The notes: generated by a model from the letters alone, not told the origin. A stretch of 64,000 nt of DNA from Paraburkholderia sp. BL23I1N1 (GCF_003610295.1 NZ_RAPV01000001.1:4340001-4404000); one strand, 5' to 3'; counted from the stretch's first letter, positions 9,674-18,073 are shown. Numbers and translations: made by a program.

Positions 9674-9787
9674 CACCCTGTTTTAACCAGGAGCCAGTCA
9701 CTCGGGGCTCGTTGCAAATGCAACGACCTGGTGGCGCAACGGCACCGTCGCCACAATCAGAGGCTCGCAGCCTCAATCCACGCCTTC

Positions 9788-10432
9788 TCAGGCCGCTCCG
9801 TCTCGCAGATCTCTAATGTGCTGATAGACGGTTGCACGCCCCATCCCCAGCACGTTTGCCACATAATTTGCGGCACTTTTCCCCTTGAACGCGCCTTCTG
9901 CCCAAAGGGCTTCGACCAGTTCGCGACGATGGTCGCGGGTCAGCGAGTTCAGCGCCAGTTGACGCTCCTGAAGCCATGCATGAAGGAACGTGTTGATTCG
10001 TTCCTGCCAGTCGTCCTTGAACAATTCCTCGGGCTGCTTGACCACGCCAGCGCCCGAGATTACGCGGTCGATAACATGCTTCATGTCCTCGAAAACCGCA
10101 ATGTTGTAGTTCACGCACATCACGCCAACGGCAACGCCCGCGTCGTCGAAGAGAACCGTGCTGACGCAACGCATCCGCCGGCCGTCCCAGTTGATTTTCT
10201 CGTATGGACCGATCGTGCCTGACTCCACCGAATGGTCGATTTCTTCGAGTGCCGATTCGTCGCCCAGTTCGCGCTTGGAGAGGTTATTGGCTATGTAGGC
10301 AACAGTCTGGCTTTGCAGGTCATGAATGACGATTTCAACGTAGGGAAAAAAGAGCAGTGCGATACCATCCGCGACACGGCCGTATCGATCCAGAAGAAGT
10401 TTGCGTGCGGCCGTTGTTTTTGTCTTTCGCAT
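9788..10432 (-). CDS. dauR: YheO/DauR-family transcriptional regulator
   Basis: 214 residues. The N-terminal half is a PAS-like YheO domain (FFPYVEIVIHDLQSQTVAYI, RMRCVSTVLFDDAGVAVGVM); the C-terminal HTH_22-type helix-turn-helix contains SAANYVANVLGMGRATVYQH. This architecture matches DauR, the regulator of D-arginine catabolism in Pseudomonas. It lies 71 bp downstream of an ornithine cyclodeaminase-family gene on the same strand, with a binding protein and FAD dehydrogenase adjacent, the same gene set as dauBAR. The effector is probably a D-amino acid or derived metabolite (inference). The symbol rests on architecture and context, not on a search. Confidence 0.8.
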   Translation of the reverse strand: MRKTKTTAARKLLLDRYGRVADGIALLFFPYVEIVIHDLQSQTVAYIANNLSKRELGDESALEEIDHSVESGTIGPYEKINWDGRRMRCVSTVLFDDAGVAVGVMCVNYNIAVFEDMKHVIDRVISGAGVVKQPEELFKDDWQERINTFLHAWLQERQLALNSLTRDHRRELVEALWAEGAFKGKSAANYVANVLGMGRATVYQHIRDLRDGAA

Positions 10433-10464
10433 AGAGATGGGTGAAATTCCAGTTTTCGGGAAGT

Positions 10465-10480
10465 CTGCAACGTGTTGCAG
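10465..10480. promoter_or_regulatory. Dyad upstream of the DauR-like gene
   Basis: CTGCAAC and GTTGCAG arms with a 2-bp centre lie between the enzyme stop (10504) and the regulator start (10432). It could be an autoregulatory operator or a weak hairpin. No experimental motif is known to me for it. Confidence 0.35.
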
Positions 10481-10503
10481 CTACCGTGCTGCGAACCCGT
10501 ATC

Positions 10504-11475
10504 TTAATCGTTGCGCTGCCCGTCTATGTACCTGAATAGTCCGTTGGCGATCGCCACGTCTTCAAGTCCGAGTCCAATCGAGCGGAAAAAAACGTGCTTT
10601 TTCCAGGAGGGTTTTCTGGCTGTGCCGGACACCAGTTCAGGCAAATCGCCGAGTACGCTTTGCGGCGACCAGTCATGTAACTGCGCCGCCAATTTCATTT
10701 CCCCCGCGCTGGCAGGCGTGGTTTGCCGGTAGTCGCAATAGACATCCATGTCTCGAAGCCACGCGGGCGGAATTTCGTGAGCATTCGCGACGTTCGTGCT
10801 GATCGACGTAATGAGCGCCGGCTTCGTCAGCATGTTTTCCGACAGTACCGGCGTGCCTGAGGACGTGCACAACGCCACCACATCGGCATCGCGTACACAG
10901 TCTTCGAGCTTGCTGCAAACCAGCACGCGATCGTCTAGGGCACTGATCGCCGTGCGCATCGCCTCGTTCCCCGCAAGCTCGCGTGAGAACACGTTAATCG
11001 AATCCCACGGCCGTAGCGCGGCGAGGTGGCGCAAATGAGCCTGTCCCACCGCACCCGCGCCGACGATGGCGAGCCGGCGCGCGTCGGGCGCCGCAAGGCG
11101 ATCCACCGCCAGTGCAGTCGCGCCCGCGGTGCGCTCGATGGTGAGCAGACCCGCATCGCACCACATCAAAGGCTGCCCCGTTTCCATCGACATCAATGCG
11201 GTCCACGCCGTGATGACCGGTTTCGATTCGGTCACGATGTACGGCGACAACTTGGCCCCGAATACTTTGGCGTCCGCCATGACACCGAGATACGTAATGC
11301 AATCGCCGGCGCCTTGCGGAAACGGGGTGAGGGTTTGAGGCGGTTGCACTGCGGCGTCGTTCGCAAGCGCGCGAAACATGCGTGTCAGCGCACCGCGCAC
11401 ATCGAGATGGGGCAGTGCCTGACGCACCGCGTCCTGCTGGACGATCAACGGAAATACCTTGTCTGTGCTGCTCAT
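10504..11475 (-). CDS. dauB: Ornithine cyclodeaminase/mu-crystallin-family enzyme (DauB-like)
   Basis: 323 residues from ATG 11475, preceded by GGAGA. The NAD(P)-binding Rossmann motif is seen in LAIVGAGAVGQAHLRHLAAL, and the family's active-site region in FGAKLSPYIV...SMETGQPLMWCDAG. DauB of Pseudomonas, an anabolic NAD(P)H-dependent L-arginine dehydrogenase, belongs to this family and works with DauA, an FAD D-arginine dehydrogenase, to convert D- to L-arginine via the 2-keto acid. Neighbouring DauR-like, binding-protein and FAD dehydrogenase genes support that pairing. Family members also include ornithine cyclodeaminase and ketimine reductase, so substrate is inferred. An upstream extension of the frame to 11700 is rejected because it lacks family similarity. 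Confidence 0.8.
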   Translation of the reverse strand: MSSTDKVFPLIVQQDAVRQALPHLDVRGALTRMFRALANDAAVQPPQTLTPFPQGAGDCITYLGVMADAKVFGAKLSPYIVTESKPVITAWTALMSMETGQPLMWCDAGLLTIERTAGATALAVDRLAAPDARRLAIVGAGAVGQAHLRHLAALRPWDSINVFSRELAGNEAMRTAISALDDRVLVCSKLEDCVRDADVVALCTSSGTPVLSENMLTKPALITSISTNVANAHEIPPAWLRDMDVYCDYRQTTPASAGEMKLAAQLHDWSPQSVLGDLPELVSGTARKPSWKKHVFFRSIGLGLEDVAIANGLFRYIDGQRND

Positions 11476-11534
11476 GGGCCTGTTCTCCAGATCGTTGCCG
11501 GCTTGCGGCGTTAGCCCGATTCTAAAGTCAAAAA

Positions 11535-11593
11535 GTCCAGACTGGACGTTTATTTTTGAAAATCGCTTGCATTTGCGAATGTCCAGAATAGAC
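11535..11593. promoter_or_regulatory. Paired GTCCAGA-dyads in the divergent promoter region
   Basis: A perfect dyad GTCCAG-A-CTGGAC at 11535-11547 and a related copy GTCCAGAATAGAC at 11581-11593 start 46 bp apart, between the divergent DauB-like (minus) and binding-protein (plus) genes. Two similar sites here fit operators for the linked YheO/DauR-type regulator (inference). Confidence 0.6.
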
Positions 11594-11717
11594 TGTGGTT
11601 CCAGAGCGAGTGTGAGAGGCCGGTTTCCTGTGCGTCTCACGCGGCTTCTCGAGGTTGCGCCGTTAGCGACCGTCCGTGCCCTGAATTCGCGTCCCTTCAA
11701 CTACATTGGGAACCATC

Positions 11718-12506
11718 ATGTCTCTGAAGCTTTCACTCTCACTTTTCGTCGCTGCAGCGTTAATCGGGTCAGTCGGCACCGCCAGCGCAGAGACTCAAAG
11801 CACCTTGCGTTTCGGCATCGAGGCGGCGTATCCGCCGTTCGAAAGCAAGTCGCCGACAGGGCAGTTGCAGGGGTTCGACGTTGACGTCGGCAACGCGGTT
11901 TGCGCAAAGATGCGCGTGAAGTGCGAGTGGGTGGAGAATTCGTTCGACGGCTTGATTCCCGCGTTGCAGGCGCGCAAATTCGATGTCATCAATTCCGCGA
12001 TGAACATCACGGACAAGCGCAAACAGTCCATCGATTTCACGCCGCCGATCTACGTGGTGCCGATCGTGATGGTGGCGAAGCGTGGCTCGCCCTTGCTGCC
12101 GGACGTGAAGAGCCTGCAGGGCAAACGCGTCGGCGTGCTGCAGGGATCGACGCAGGAAGATTTCCTCAAGCAGCACTGGGCGAATGCCGGCGTATCGATC
12201 GTCTCGTACCAGGACCAGGATCAGGTGTATGCCGACCTCGTTGCCGGTCGCCTCGATGCCGCAGTCCAGGAAGCGCAGACTGTTGAGGATGGTTTCCTGA
12301 ACAAACCGTCTGGCCATGACTATGCGATTGTCGGCCAGCCGCTCAGCGATCCGGCAACGCTGGGCGAAGGGACCGGCTTTGGCATGCGCAAAGGCGACAA
12401 GGCGCTGGCTGGAAAGATCGATGCCGCGCTCGACGCTTTGAAAAAAGACGGTACGCTCAGCAGTCTTTCGCAGAAGTACTTCAAGCGCGACATCATCTCG
12501 AAGTAA
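11718..12506 (+). CDS. Periplasmic amino-acid-binding protein of an ABC transporter
   Basis: 262 residues from ATG 11718. Signal peptide MSLKLSLSLFVAAALIGSVG with cleavage near ASA-ET. LRFGIEAAYPPFESKSPTGQ and QGFDVDVGNAVCAKMRVKCEW are the hallmark of family 3 binding proteins of the HisJ/ArgT type, for basic or polar amino acids. The mature protein delivers ligand to an ABC permease; no permease or ATPase gene is adjacent, so it must use components encoded elsewhere. Divergent from the DauB-like gene and upstream of an FAD dehydrogenase, it probably supplies the substrate (a basic D-amino acid is the best guess). A hairpin follows. Confidence 0.9.
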   Translation: MSLKLSLSLFVAAALIGSVGTASAETQSTLRFGIEAAYPPFESKSPTGQLQGFDVDVGNAVCAKMRVKCEWVENSFDGLIPALQARKFDVINSAMNITDKRKQSIDFTPPIYVVPIVMVAKRGSPLLPDVKSLQGKRVGVLQGSTQEDFLKQHWANAGVSIVSYQDQDQVYADLVAGRLDAAVQEAQTVEDGFLNKPSGHDYAIVGQPLSDPATLGEGTGFGMRKGDKALAGKIDAALDALKKDGTLSSLSQKYFKRDIISK

Positions 12507-12517
12507 AGCGGTCATGA

Positions 12518-12545
12518 CCCGGTGCGAGCGGAATTGCACCGGGTG
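12518..12545 (+). terminator. Hairpin after the binding-protein gene
   Basis: ACCCGGTGC and GCACCGGGT form a 9-bp stem with a 10-nt loop 12 bp after the stop codon. No T-run follows, so partial read-through into the FAD dehydrogenase gene (12645) is possible. Confidence 0.5.
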
Positions 12546-12644
12546 TTCACACCTTGTAGCGAGTTTTTCCGGGCCCGGGCGCGCGTTGTCGAATGCAGGC
12601 TCGTGAGTCAGTCATGAGCCAGATAAGGGCATTCGAGCGAGCTT

Positions 12645-13886
12645 ATGGATTTCGATGTGGTCGTGCTGGGAGCCGGGATCGTCGGCGTGTCGTCGGCGCT
12701 GCATCTGCAGGATCGCGGACGCCGTGTGGCGCTTGTCGATCGGCGCGGTCCCGGTGAAGAGACCAGTTTCGGCAACGCAGGTCTGATCGAACGGTCGTCA
12801 GTAGTCCCTTACGCTTTTCCACGCGATCTCGGTACGCTGCTGCGTTACATGCGCAATCAATCGACCGACCTGTACTGGGACTACAAGGCGTTGCCGTCTT
12901 TCGCCACGTGGCTCGCGCGGTTCTGGTGGGCGTCGTCTCCGGAGCGGCTCGAGGCCGCAGCGCGCGACATGCTCCCGTTGATCCGCGAAAGCGTCGCCGA
13001 GCACGACATGCTGATCGCGCGTGCGGGTCTCGACAGGCTCGTCCATGACGGTGGATGGCTCGAGGCATTTCGCACGCAGGCGGAATTTGAACAGCAATCG
13101 GCCGCCGCCGAAGTCACAGCACGTCAATATGGATTACGCGCAACACCACTCGACGCCGCGCGACTTCTGGCGCGCGAACCTGGCTTGGCGGCTGGATTTT
13201 GTGGCGCCCTGCATTGGCGGGACCCGAAAAGTATTTCCAATCCGGGGGCGTTGACGAAGGGATATGCGCGACTGTTCGAGGACGGCGGTGGCACGTTTCT
13301 GAACGGAGAGGCGACCACGATACGTCTCGAAGCCAGCGCATGGACCGTGCAGACGTCGCAAGGCAGGATCAGCGCCAAAGAGGTGGTCGTGGCGCTCGGC
13401 CCGTGGTCCGACAAGGTTTTTGCGCCGCTTGGATATCGCATCCCGCTGCGCGCGAAACGCGGCTATCACATGCACTACGAGGCCACGCAGGCGATGCTCT
13501 CAGTGCCGCTCGTCGACACGGAGCGAGGGTACGTTGTGGCGCCGATGGAGGGCCGCTTGCGCTTGACGACAGGCGTTGAAATCGCCCGGCGCGATGCCCC
13601 GCCGACGGGCATTCAACTCGCGCGCGCGGAGCGCATCGCCCGGCCAGTTTTCGGGCTGGGCCGCCGGTTGGACGACGCGCCATGGCTCGGGTTGCGTCCT
13701 TGTACGCCAGACATGCGGCCCGTCATTGGGCGCGCGCCTCGCCATCGAGGACTCTGGTTCGCGTTCGGCCACAATCATCACGGATTGACGCTCGGTCCCG
13801 TGACGGGCCGGCTGCTGGCGGAAATGATGACGGGCGCCGCGCCTTTCACCGATCCTCATCCGTTTCGTCCTGAGCGGTTCCGGTAA
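12645..13886 (+). CDS. FAD-dependent D-amino-acid dehydrogenase (DadA/DauA type)
   Basis: 413 residues. The start MDFDVVVLGAGIVGVSSALH carries the GxGxxG FAD-binding motif, and RRVALVDRRGPGEETSFGNA is the DadA/DAAO-family signature; the C-terminal PVIGRAPRHRGLWFAFGHNH region closes the FAD site. The enzyme is expected to oxidise a D-amino acid to the 2-oxo acid, passing electrons to the respiratory chain. It follows the binding-protein gene by 138 bp and belongs with the DauR/DauB-like genes. At 413 residues it is nearer DadA in length than Pseudomonas DauA, so substrate range is uncertain. Confidence 0.87.
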   Translation: MDFDVVVLGAGIVGVSSALHLQDRGRRVALVDRRGPGEETSFGNAGLIERSSVVPYAFPRDLGTLLRYMRNQSTDLYWDYKALPSFATWLARFWWASSPERLEAAARDMLPLIRESVAEHDMLIARAGLDRLVHDGGWLEAFRTQAEFEQQSAAAEVTARQYGLRATPLDAARLLAREPGLAAGFCGALHWRDPKSISNPGALTKGYARLFEDGGGTFLNGEATTIRLEASAWTVQTSQGRISAKEVVVALGPWSDKVFAPLGYRIPLRAKRGYHMHYEATQAMLSVPLVDTERGYVVAPMEGRLRLTTGVEIARRDAPPTGIQLARAERIARPVFGLGRRLDDAPWLGLRPCTPDMRPVIGRAPRHRGLWFAFGHNHHGLTLGPVTGRLLAEMMTGAAPFTDPHPFRPERFR

Positions 13887-13977
13887 GAAACCGCATCACC
13901 GCTGTAGGCCGGGCCGAAGCGACATCGCCCGTTCTGACAACTCAAGAACGTGGCCATCGTTCCCCGACAAAACCACC

Positions 13978-14273
13978 ATGACCAACCTCGATGACATCGA
14001 CAGGCAGCTCATTTCGCTGTTGCGTGACAACGCACGAATGTCGGTGGTGATACTTGCGAAGCAACTGCGCGTGGTGCGCGCGACGGTGCACAACCGGCTC
14101 ACGCGCATTGAGGAAAGTGGTGTGATCGTGGGCTATGCGGTGCGGCAGAAACCGGCGGTCGAGGCGCACCGGATTCGTTGGAGAATTTTGATTGGGTGCT
14201 CGGCGCGATCCGCTTGATTGACGGAATCGCGAGCACTGAAACCAGTATCTTTCTATCGACGCACAAGATGTGA
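13978..14273 (+). pseudogene. Decayed Lrp/AsnC-family regulator gene
   Basis: Codons 1-67 encode a typical Lrp/AsnC DNA-binding domain (MTNLDDIDRQLISLLRDNAR, then RATVHNRLTRIEESGVIVGY) up to VEAHRIR. The frame then runs into TGA at 14215-14217. In another frame, 14178-14273 encodes the normal C-terminus of the same family (LENFDWVLGAIRLIDGIAST, then ETSIFLSTHKM and stop). The two parts join without the middle of the ligand-binding domain, about 50-55 codons, and with a frame change. This is an internal deletion plus frameshift, not a short natural protein. The intact gene probably controlled the adjacent FAD dehydrogenase, as Lrp-type proteins often do. Confidence 0.85.
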
Positions 14274-14295
14274 GGCGGCAGGACGAATCTGGCCT

Positions 14296-14619
14296 TTATT
14301 CGCCATCCCAATAGCCCGCGCTTTTGCCGCCGAGGCCGATCGCGTTGAAGCCGTCAGGACCATCGACCATCGCCGAATATTTGTTCGAATCCGGGTACTC
14401 GCAGATCTCCGGCGACTGCTGCGTGCTGATTGCGAGGTAGCGCAGTTCCTGATCGCCCGAATTCACGATCTGGTGTGCTGTCGTTGTGTCGCCGGCTGGG
14501 CAGGCGATCACATCACCGGCACGTATCGGATGAAGCGTGTCGCCAATCCGCACCTCGCCCTGTCCACTCAACACGAAAAACATTTCTTCATTCACGCGGT
14601 GTTTCCGGATGCGGCGCAC
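14296..14619 (-). CDS. Cupin-domain protein, probably N-terminally truncated
   Basis: 107 residues with a GTG start. HRVNEEMFFVLSGQGEVRIG, RAGDVIACPAGDTTTAHQIV and YLAISTQQSPEICEYPDSNK match a family of small single-cupin proteins, but those usually have 40-60 further residues before this motif and a fuller His-rich first metal motif. Here the upstream sequence has no ATG and loses similarity, so the gene looks truncated or decayed, like the adjacent Lrp remnant. Function unknown; listed as CDS because the remaining frame is intact. Confidence 0.55.
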   Translation of the reverse strand: MRRIRKHRVNEEMFFVLSGQGEVRIGDTLHPIRAGDVIACPAGDTTTAHQIVNSGDQELRYLAISTQQSPEICEYPDSNKYSAMVDGPDGFNAIGLGGKSAGYWDGE

Positions 14620-14833
14620 GTTCCCGCGAAAGTTCGACGCTTTGTCGATTTCATGCGCGAGTTCCCGGCGCGAAACGAGTAAGCGAGCTGATGATCGCCG
14701 CGGGTGGTTTGAAAGGTCGACGCGGGAACGTTTCAGGGAATTTTGGCGAGATAATCTCGCTCAGTTTTGAGCCGCCCGGCGAAGGCCTCACTTTTCGCGC
14801 AGCGGTACGACAAACGTCAATTCAAACCTCTCC

Positions 14834-16411
14834 ATGCAACGACGCAGATTCTTCAAATCATTCGGCTTGTTAGCCGCTGGCTTGTTGTCGAAAGGCGCAG
14901 GCGCCACTTCGCCGGCAGCGGCACCTGTCGAACATCGTCCATTTATGCTGGGCGGTGAGATGAGCGCTACGCAGGCAACGCGTCACTATCTAGGCCGCAT
15001 CGAAACGATCGACCGGCGTGGCCCGCGGTTGTGCAGCATGATCGAGCTGAATCCCGATGCCATGCGGATCGCGGCCGCGATGGACGGCGAGCTCAGCGAC
15101 GGCAAGCGCCGCGGCCCCTTGCATGGCGTGCCCGTCGCCATCAAGGACAACATCGCGACTGGCGACAAGATGGCAACAACGGCAGGTTCGCTTGCCCTCG
15201 ACGGCGTTCGTGCAACCCGTGATGCCGACCTCGTGCGCCGCCTGCGTGAGGCGGGCGCGGTCATCATCGGCAAGACGAATTTGAGCGAATGGGCGAACAT
15301 CCGCTCCACGCGCTCCACTAGCGGCTGGAGCGCACGTGGCGGTCTGACGCGCAATCCCTATGCGCTGGACCGGAGTACGAGCGGATCGAGCTCCGGCTCC
15401 GCGGCTGCCGTCGCCGCGGGGTTGGCTGCAATGGCGATCGGTACGGAAACAGACGGGTCGATTGTGTCTCCTGCTTCCATCTGCGGAGTGGTCGGTCTCA
15501 AGCCAACCGTCGGGCGGATCAGTCGTGACGGCATCATTCCGATTTCACACACGCAGGACACGCCCGGCCCGATTACCCGATCGGTCCGCGACGCGGCGTT
15601 GCTGCTTTCGGCGATTGCCGGAATGGACCCGCGTGACCCGCAAACGTCGGCAGCACCCGCGCCGAGCGACTATGTGCAAGCGTTGAACAAGGGCGCGTTG
15701 AAGGGTGCCCGGATTGGCGTCGCGCGCGAGTATTTCACGGGCCACGATGAAGTCGATCAGCAGATCGAACTGGCGATCGCGCGACTGCGGCTGCTCGGCG
15801 CAGAAGTGATTGATCCGGTCGATTTGCCGCGAGTCAGTTACGACAAGGAGGAGCTCTCCGTATTGCTGTATGAATTCAAACACGATCTGCCGTTGTGGCT
15901 CGACACGTTCGCGCCGCATGCTCAGGTTCGCAATCTCGCCGATGTGATGGCTTTCAATCACGCGCATCGCGATCTCGAGCGGCCATACTTCGGCCAGGAA
16001 CTCTTCGTTCAGGCCGAAGCCCTGGGCGATCTCGATAGCGATGCGTATAAGCGTGCGTTGGCAACCTGCCGCACGCAATCTCGCGATGAAGGATTGGACC
16101 GTGTGCTCCGTCAGCATGGTCTGGATGCAATCGTCGCGCCGACTGGCGGGACCGCATGGCTGACCGATTTCATCAATGGCGACAGCAATAATGGCGGCTT
16201 TTCAACGCCAGCCGCAGTGGCCGGCTATCCACACCTGACGGTGCCGACCGGGCAAGTGCGTGGTTTGCCGGTCGGTTTGTCGTTTGTCGGGCCCGCCTGG
16301 AGCGAGGCGCGGTTACTGGCATTGGGGTATGCGTTCGAGCAGGCGACCCAGTGGCGCAGGGAGCCGCAATTTCTGTCGCGTACCGATGTGCCTCCAATGG
16401 TCCGCGATTGA
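14834..16411 (+). CDS. Exported amidase of the amidase-signature family
   Basis: 525 residues. The start MQRRRFFKSFGLLAAGLLSK has a twin-arginine-like motif (RRRFF), pointing to export. The amidase-signature core follows: Lys104 in VAIKDN, the Ser-rich loop SGSSSGSAAAV (cis-Ser near 185-186), and nucleophile Ser209 in GTETDGSIVSPAS. The Ser-cisSer-Lys triad is thus complete. Such enzymes hydrolyse carboxylic amides or peptide amides; the exported ones are poorly characterised. The gene stands alone between a minus-strand cupin gene and a long intergenic region. Function beyond amide hydrolysis cannot be given. Confidence 0.88.
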   Translation: MQRRRFFKSFGLLAAGLLSKGAGATSPAAAPVEHRPFMLGGEMSATQATRHYLGRIETIDRRGPRLCSMIELNPDAMRIAAAMDGELSDGKRRGPLHGVPVAIKDNIATGDKMATTAGSLALDGVRATRDADLVRRLREAGAVIIGKTNLSEWANIRSTRSTSGWSARGGLTRNPYALDRSTSGSSSGSAAAVAAGLAAMAIGTETDGSIVSPASICGVVGLKPTVGRISRDGIIPISHTQDTPGPITRSVRDAALLLSAIAGMDPRDPQTSAAPAPSDYVQALNKGALKGARIGVAREYFTGHDEVDQQIELAIARLRLLGAEVIDPVDLPRVSYDKEELSVLLYEFKHDLPLWLDTFAPHAQVRNLADVMAFNHAHRDLERPYFGQELFVQAEALGDLDSDAYKRALATCRTQSRDEGLDRVLRQHGLDAIVAPTGGTAWLTDFINGDSNNGGFSTPAAVAGYPHLTVPTGQVRGLPVGLSFVGPAWSEARLLALGYAFEQATQWRREPQFLSRTDVPPMVRD

Positions 16412-16766
16412 GCAGACCGCAGCGATAGGACGTACAACGTACGGCCAGTGCTTTGAAGACGTCTGCTACTGATCTAAAGCCGCAAGCACGGGGAGAAGCA
16501 TCAAGCTTCGCCTTAGTCGCCATCAGCCTATTATTCATACAAATAGATGGGCGATATCTTATTCAGAGAAATTAATCGATCCCTTTCTCTCGATTTCGAC
16601 ACGCCGGTTTGTCGGTCGTGACAGTACCCGCCATCAAACCCATATAACGGTATTTATCCGAAGACAATTTAATCTCGCAAAGGTTTGCGGAAGATCTAAT
16701 TGTTCTATTGAGCTAATTTCTTTAAAAATCAAACGGATGAACGTTCTGCTTCCACAGGTAATCGGC
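16412..16766. other. Intergenic DNA of low G+C, first part
   Basis: No coding frame of credible composition on either strand. This is the start of a roughly 950-bp gap before the hydrolase gene at 17366. The stretch 16500-16740 is notably AT-rich compared with neighbouring genes. The gap also contains a minus-strand terminator and a large inverted repeat, listed separately. Confidence 0.5.
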
Positions 16767-16887
16767 AAAAAAAAGCCGACACATTGTGTCGGCTGAAAAG
16801 ACTCTGGCGTCCGAGGATTGCATGCCAGAACCTGAGAGACGGTGATCAGTCAATTTTACGGATGCCATTACGGGAAGCGGGCATTTT
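16767..16887 (-). ncRNA. Candidate small RNA with a rho-independent terminator
   Basis: On the minus strand a TAGTAT hexamer at 16899-16894 could be a -10 element with a start near 16887. The transcript would fold a TCTGGC/GCCAGA stem around 16800-16835 and end at a classic terminator (16774-16794) followed by eight T. A 62-codon minus-strand frame overlaps it but has no family similarity, and the terminator lies inside that frame, favouring an RNA over a protein. No -35 element is obvious and no known RNA family is recognised. Confidence 0.4.
16774..16794 (-). terminator. Rho-independent terminator, minus strand
   Basis: AGCCGACAC / GTGTCGGCT forms a 9-bp stem with a 3-nt loop, followed on the minus strand by a run of eight T (plus-strand A-run 16767-16774). 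No protein gene on the minus strand ends here. Confidence 0.85.
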
Positions 16888-16891
16888 TGTC

Positions 16892-16954
16892 GCATACTAA
16901 AAATTAACACTTTGGCTGCATCGTTTCGCAGAACTGGGTTATCTTTTAGTATGC
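16892..16954. promoter_or_regulatory. Large inverted repeat with outward-facing -10-like hexamers
   Basis: Arms at 16892-16908 and 16938-16954 match at 15 of 17 positions (GCATACTAAAA... and its complement), separated by 29 bp. Each arm carries TAGTAT reading outward, so the dyad could be a divergent promoter/operator. The minus-strand direction leads to the candidate small RNA. Confidence 0.5.
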
Positions 16955-17365
16955 TTACTTCGCTGCGGAGAGATCATAAACTAAAAGCATCCACGGAGCA
17001 TAAATCCGTCAAAAAAATTTGTCGGTCGGGTGCCACCGAATTCAAAGTCGGGGAATCCTCAAGTCGATGTAGGGATTTCCTTAATTGAATTTAATCTCGT
17101 CCCAATCTGATGCACTGATCGCAGTGTAAATCTATTCGTCATTATTGCTGATCCGGCTTTCAACAAATGACTGCCGCCTCCAACGACTTCCTCCCATGGC
17201 AAGCGCATGATCAAGAAGAAAGCCCGGGTCGAACGACAAAGAACACCCAGGTACGCGTGAAAACAGCGCACGGGATATCGACCGGTCCGAAGCAAAACTT
17301 GAGCTCTGCAGAGTGAGGCCCTCTGGCGCTATGCTAGCGGCTTCGCCTACCTCGAGGAGCAACTG
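16955..17365. other. Intergenic DNA before the dienelactone hydrolase gene
   Basis: AT-rich to about 17130, then of normal composition. Nothing coding was recognised. The last 60 bp (CTCGAGGAGCAACTG before the ATG) hold the ribosome site of the hydrolase gene. Confidence 0.4.
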
Positions 17366-18073
17366 ATGAAACGGACTACAGGATCGATGATCTCGTTTAA
17401 CCGCCCTGACGGCAAAGACGTGCAGGGTTATCTGGCGAAGCCGCACAAGCCAGAGGGCGCGCCGGCTATCGTCGTGATTCAGGAGTGGTGGGGTTTGAAT
17501 GACCAGATTCGCGGCGTGGCGGACCGGCTCGCGCAAGCCGGCTATCTGGCGCTGGTGCCCGATCTCTTTCGCGGTAAATCGACCGTGGAGGAAGAAGAGG
17601 CGCACCATCTGTTGGACGGGCTCGACTTCGGCGACGCTGCCACTCAGGACGTGCGTGGCGCCGTCCAGTATCTGAAGCAGCATGCGGCGAATGTCGGTGT
17701 GACCGGTTATTGCATGGGTGGTGCGCTCACCTTGCTCGCGCTATGCAATATTCCTGAAGTGTCGGCCGGCGTGGTGTGGTACGGCTTCCCTCCGCTCGAG
17801 TACATCGACGCATCGAAAATCAAGGTGCCCGTTCTCGGTCACTGGGCGACCCAAGACGAATTCTTCCCGGCAGAGACGGTCGATGCTTTGGAAGCGAAGC
17901 TCACCGCCGCCGATGTCGACGTGGAGTTTCATCGCTATCTTGCGCGCCATGCGTTCGCGAATGAAACGGCAGTTGGGCCGGGCCGTATCGCCAGGACCCA
18001 GTTCGATCCGGTGTGGTCGCAGCAGGCCTGGGACCGCACGCTGACGTTCTTCGGCCGCACGCTCTGGAAGTAA
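17366..18073 (+). CDS. Dienelactone hydrolase-family protein
   Basis: 235 residues, a cytoplasmic alpha/beta hydrolase of the dienelactone hydrolase family. The catalytic triad is visible: Cys116 in GYCMGGA, Asp164 in ATQDEFF and His195 in ARHAFAN. The start of the family fold is seen in GYLAKPHKPEGAPAIVVIQE. Members hydrolyse dienelactone in chlorocatechol breakdown or act on other lactones and esters; no chlorocatechol genes are nearby, so the substrate is open. The ribosome site GAGGAGCAACTG precedes the ATG. Confidence 0.9.
   Translation: MKRTTGSMISFNRPDGKDVQGYLAKPHKPEGAPAIVVIQEWWGLNDQIRGVADRLAQAGYLALVPDLFRGKSTVEEEEAHHLLDGLDFGDAATQDVRGAVQYLKQHAANVGVTGYCMGGALTLLALCNIPEVSAGVVWYGFPPLEYIDASKIKVPVLGHWATQDEFFPAETVDALEAKLTAADVDVEFHRYLARHAFANETAVGPGRIARTQFDPVWSQQAWDRTLTFFGRTLWK

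Noticed and set aside
16722..16910. 62-codon minus-strand frame
   Set aside because: It contains a rho-independent terminator in its middle and has no family similarity.
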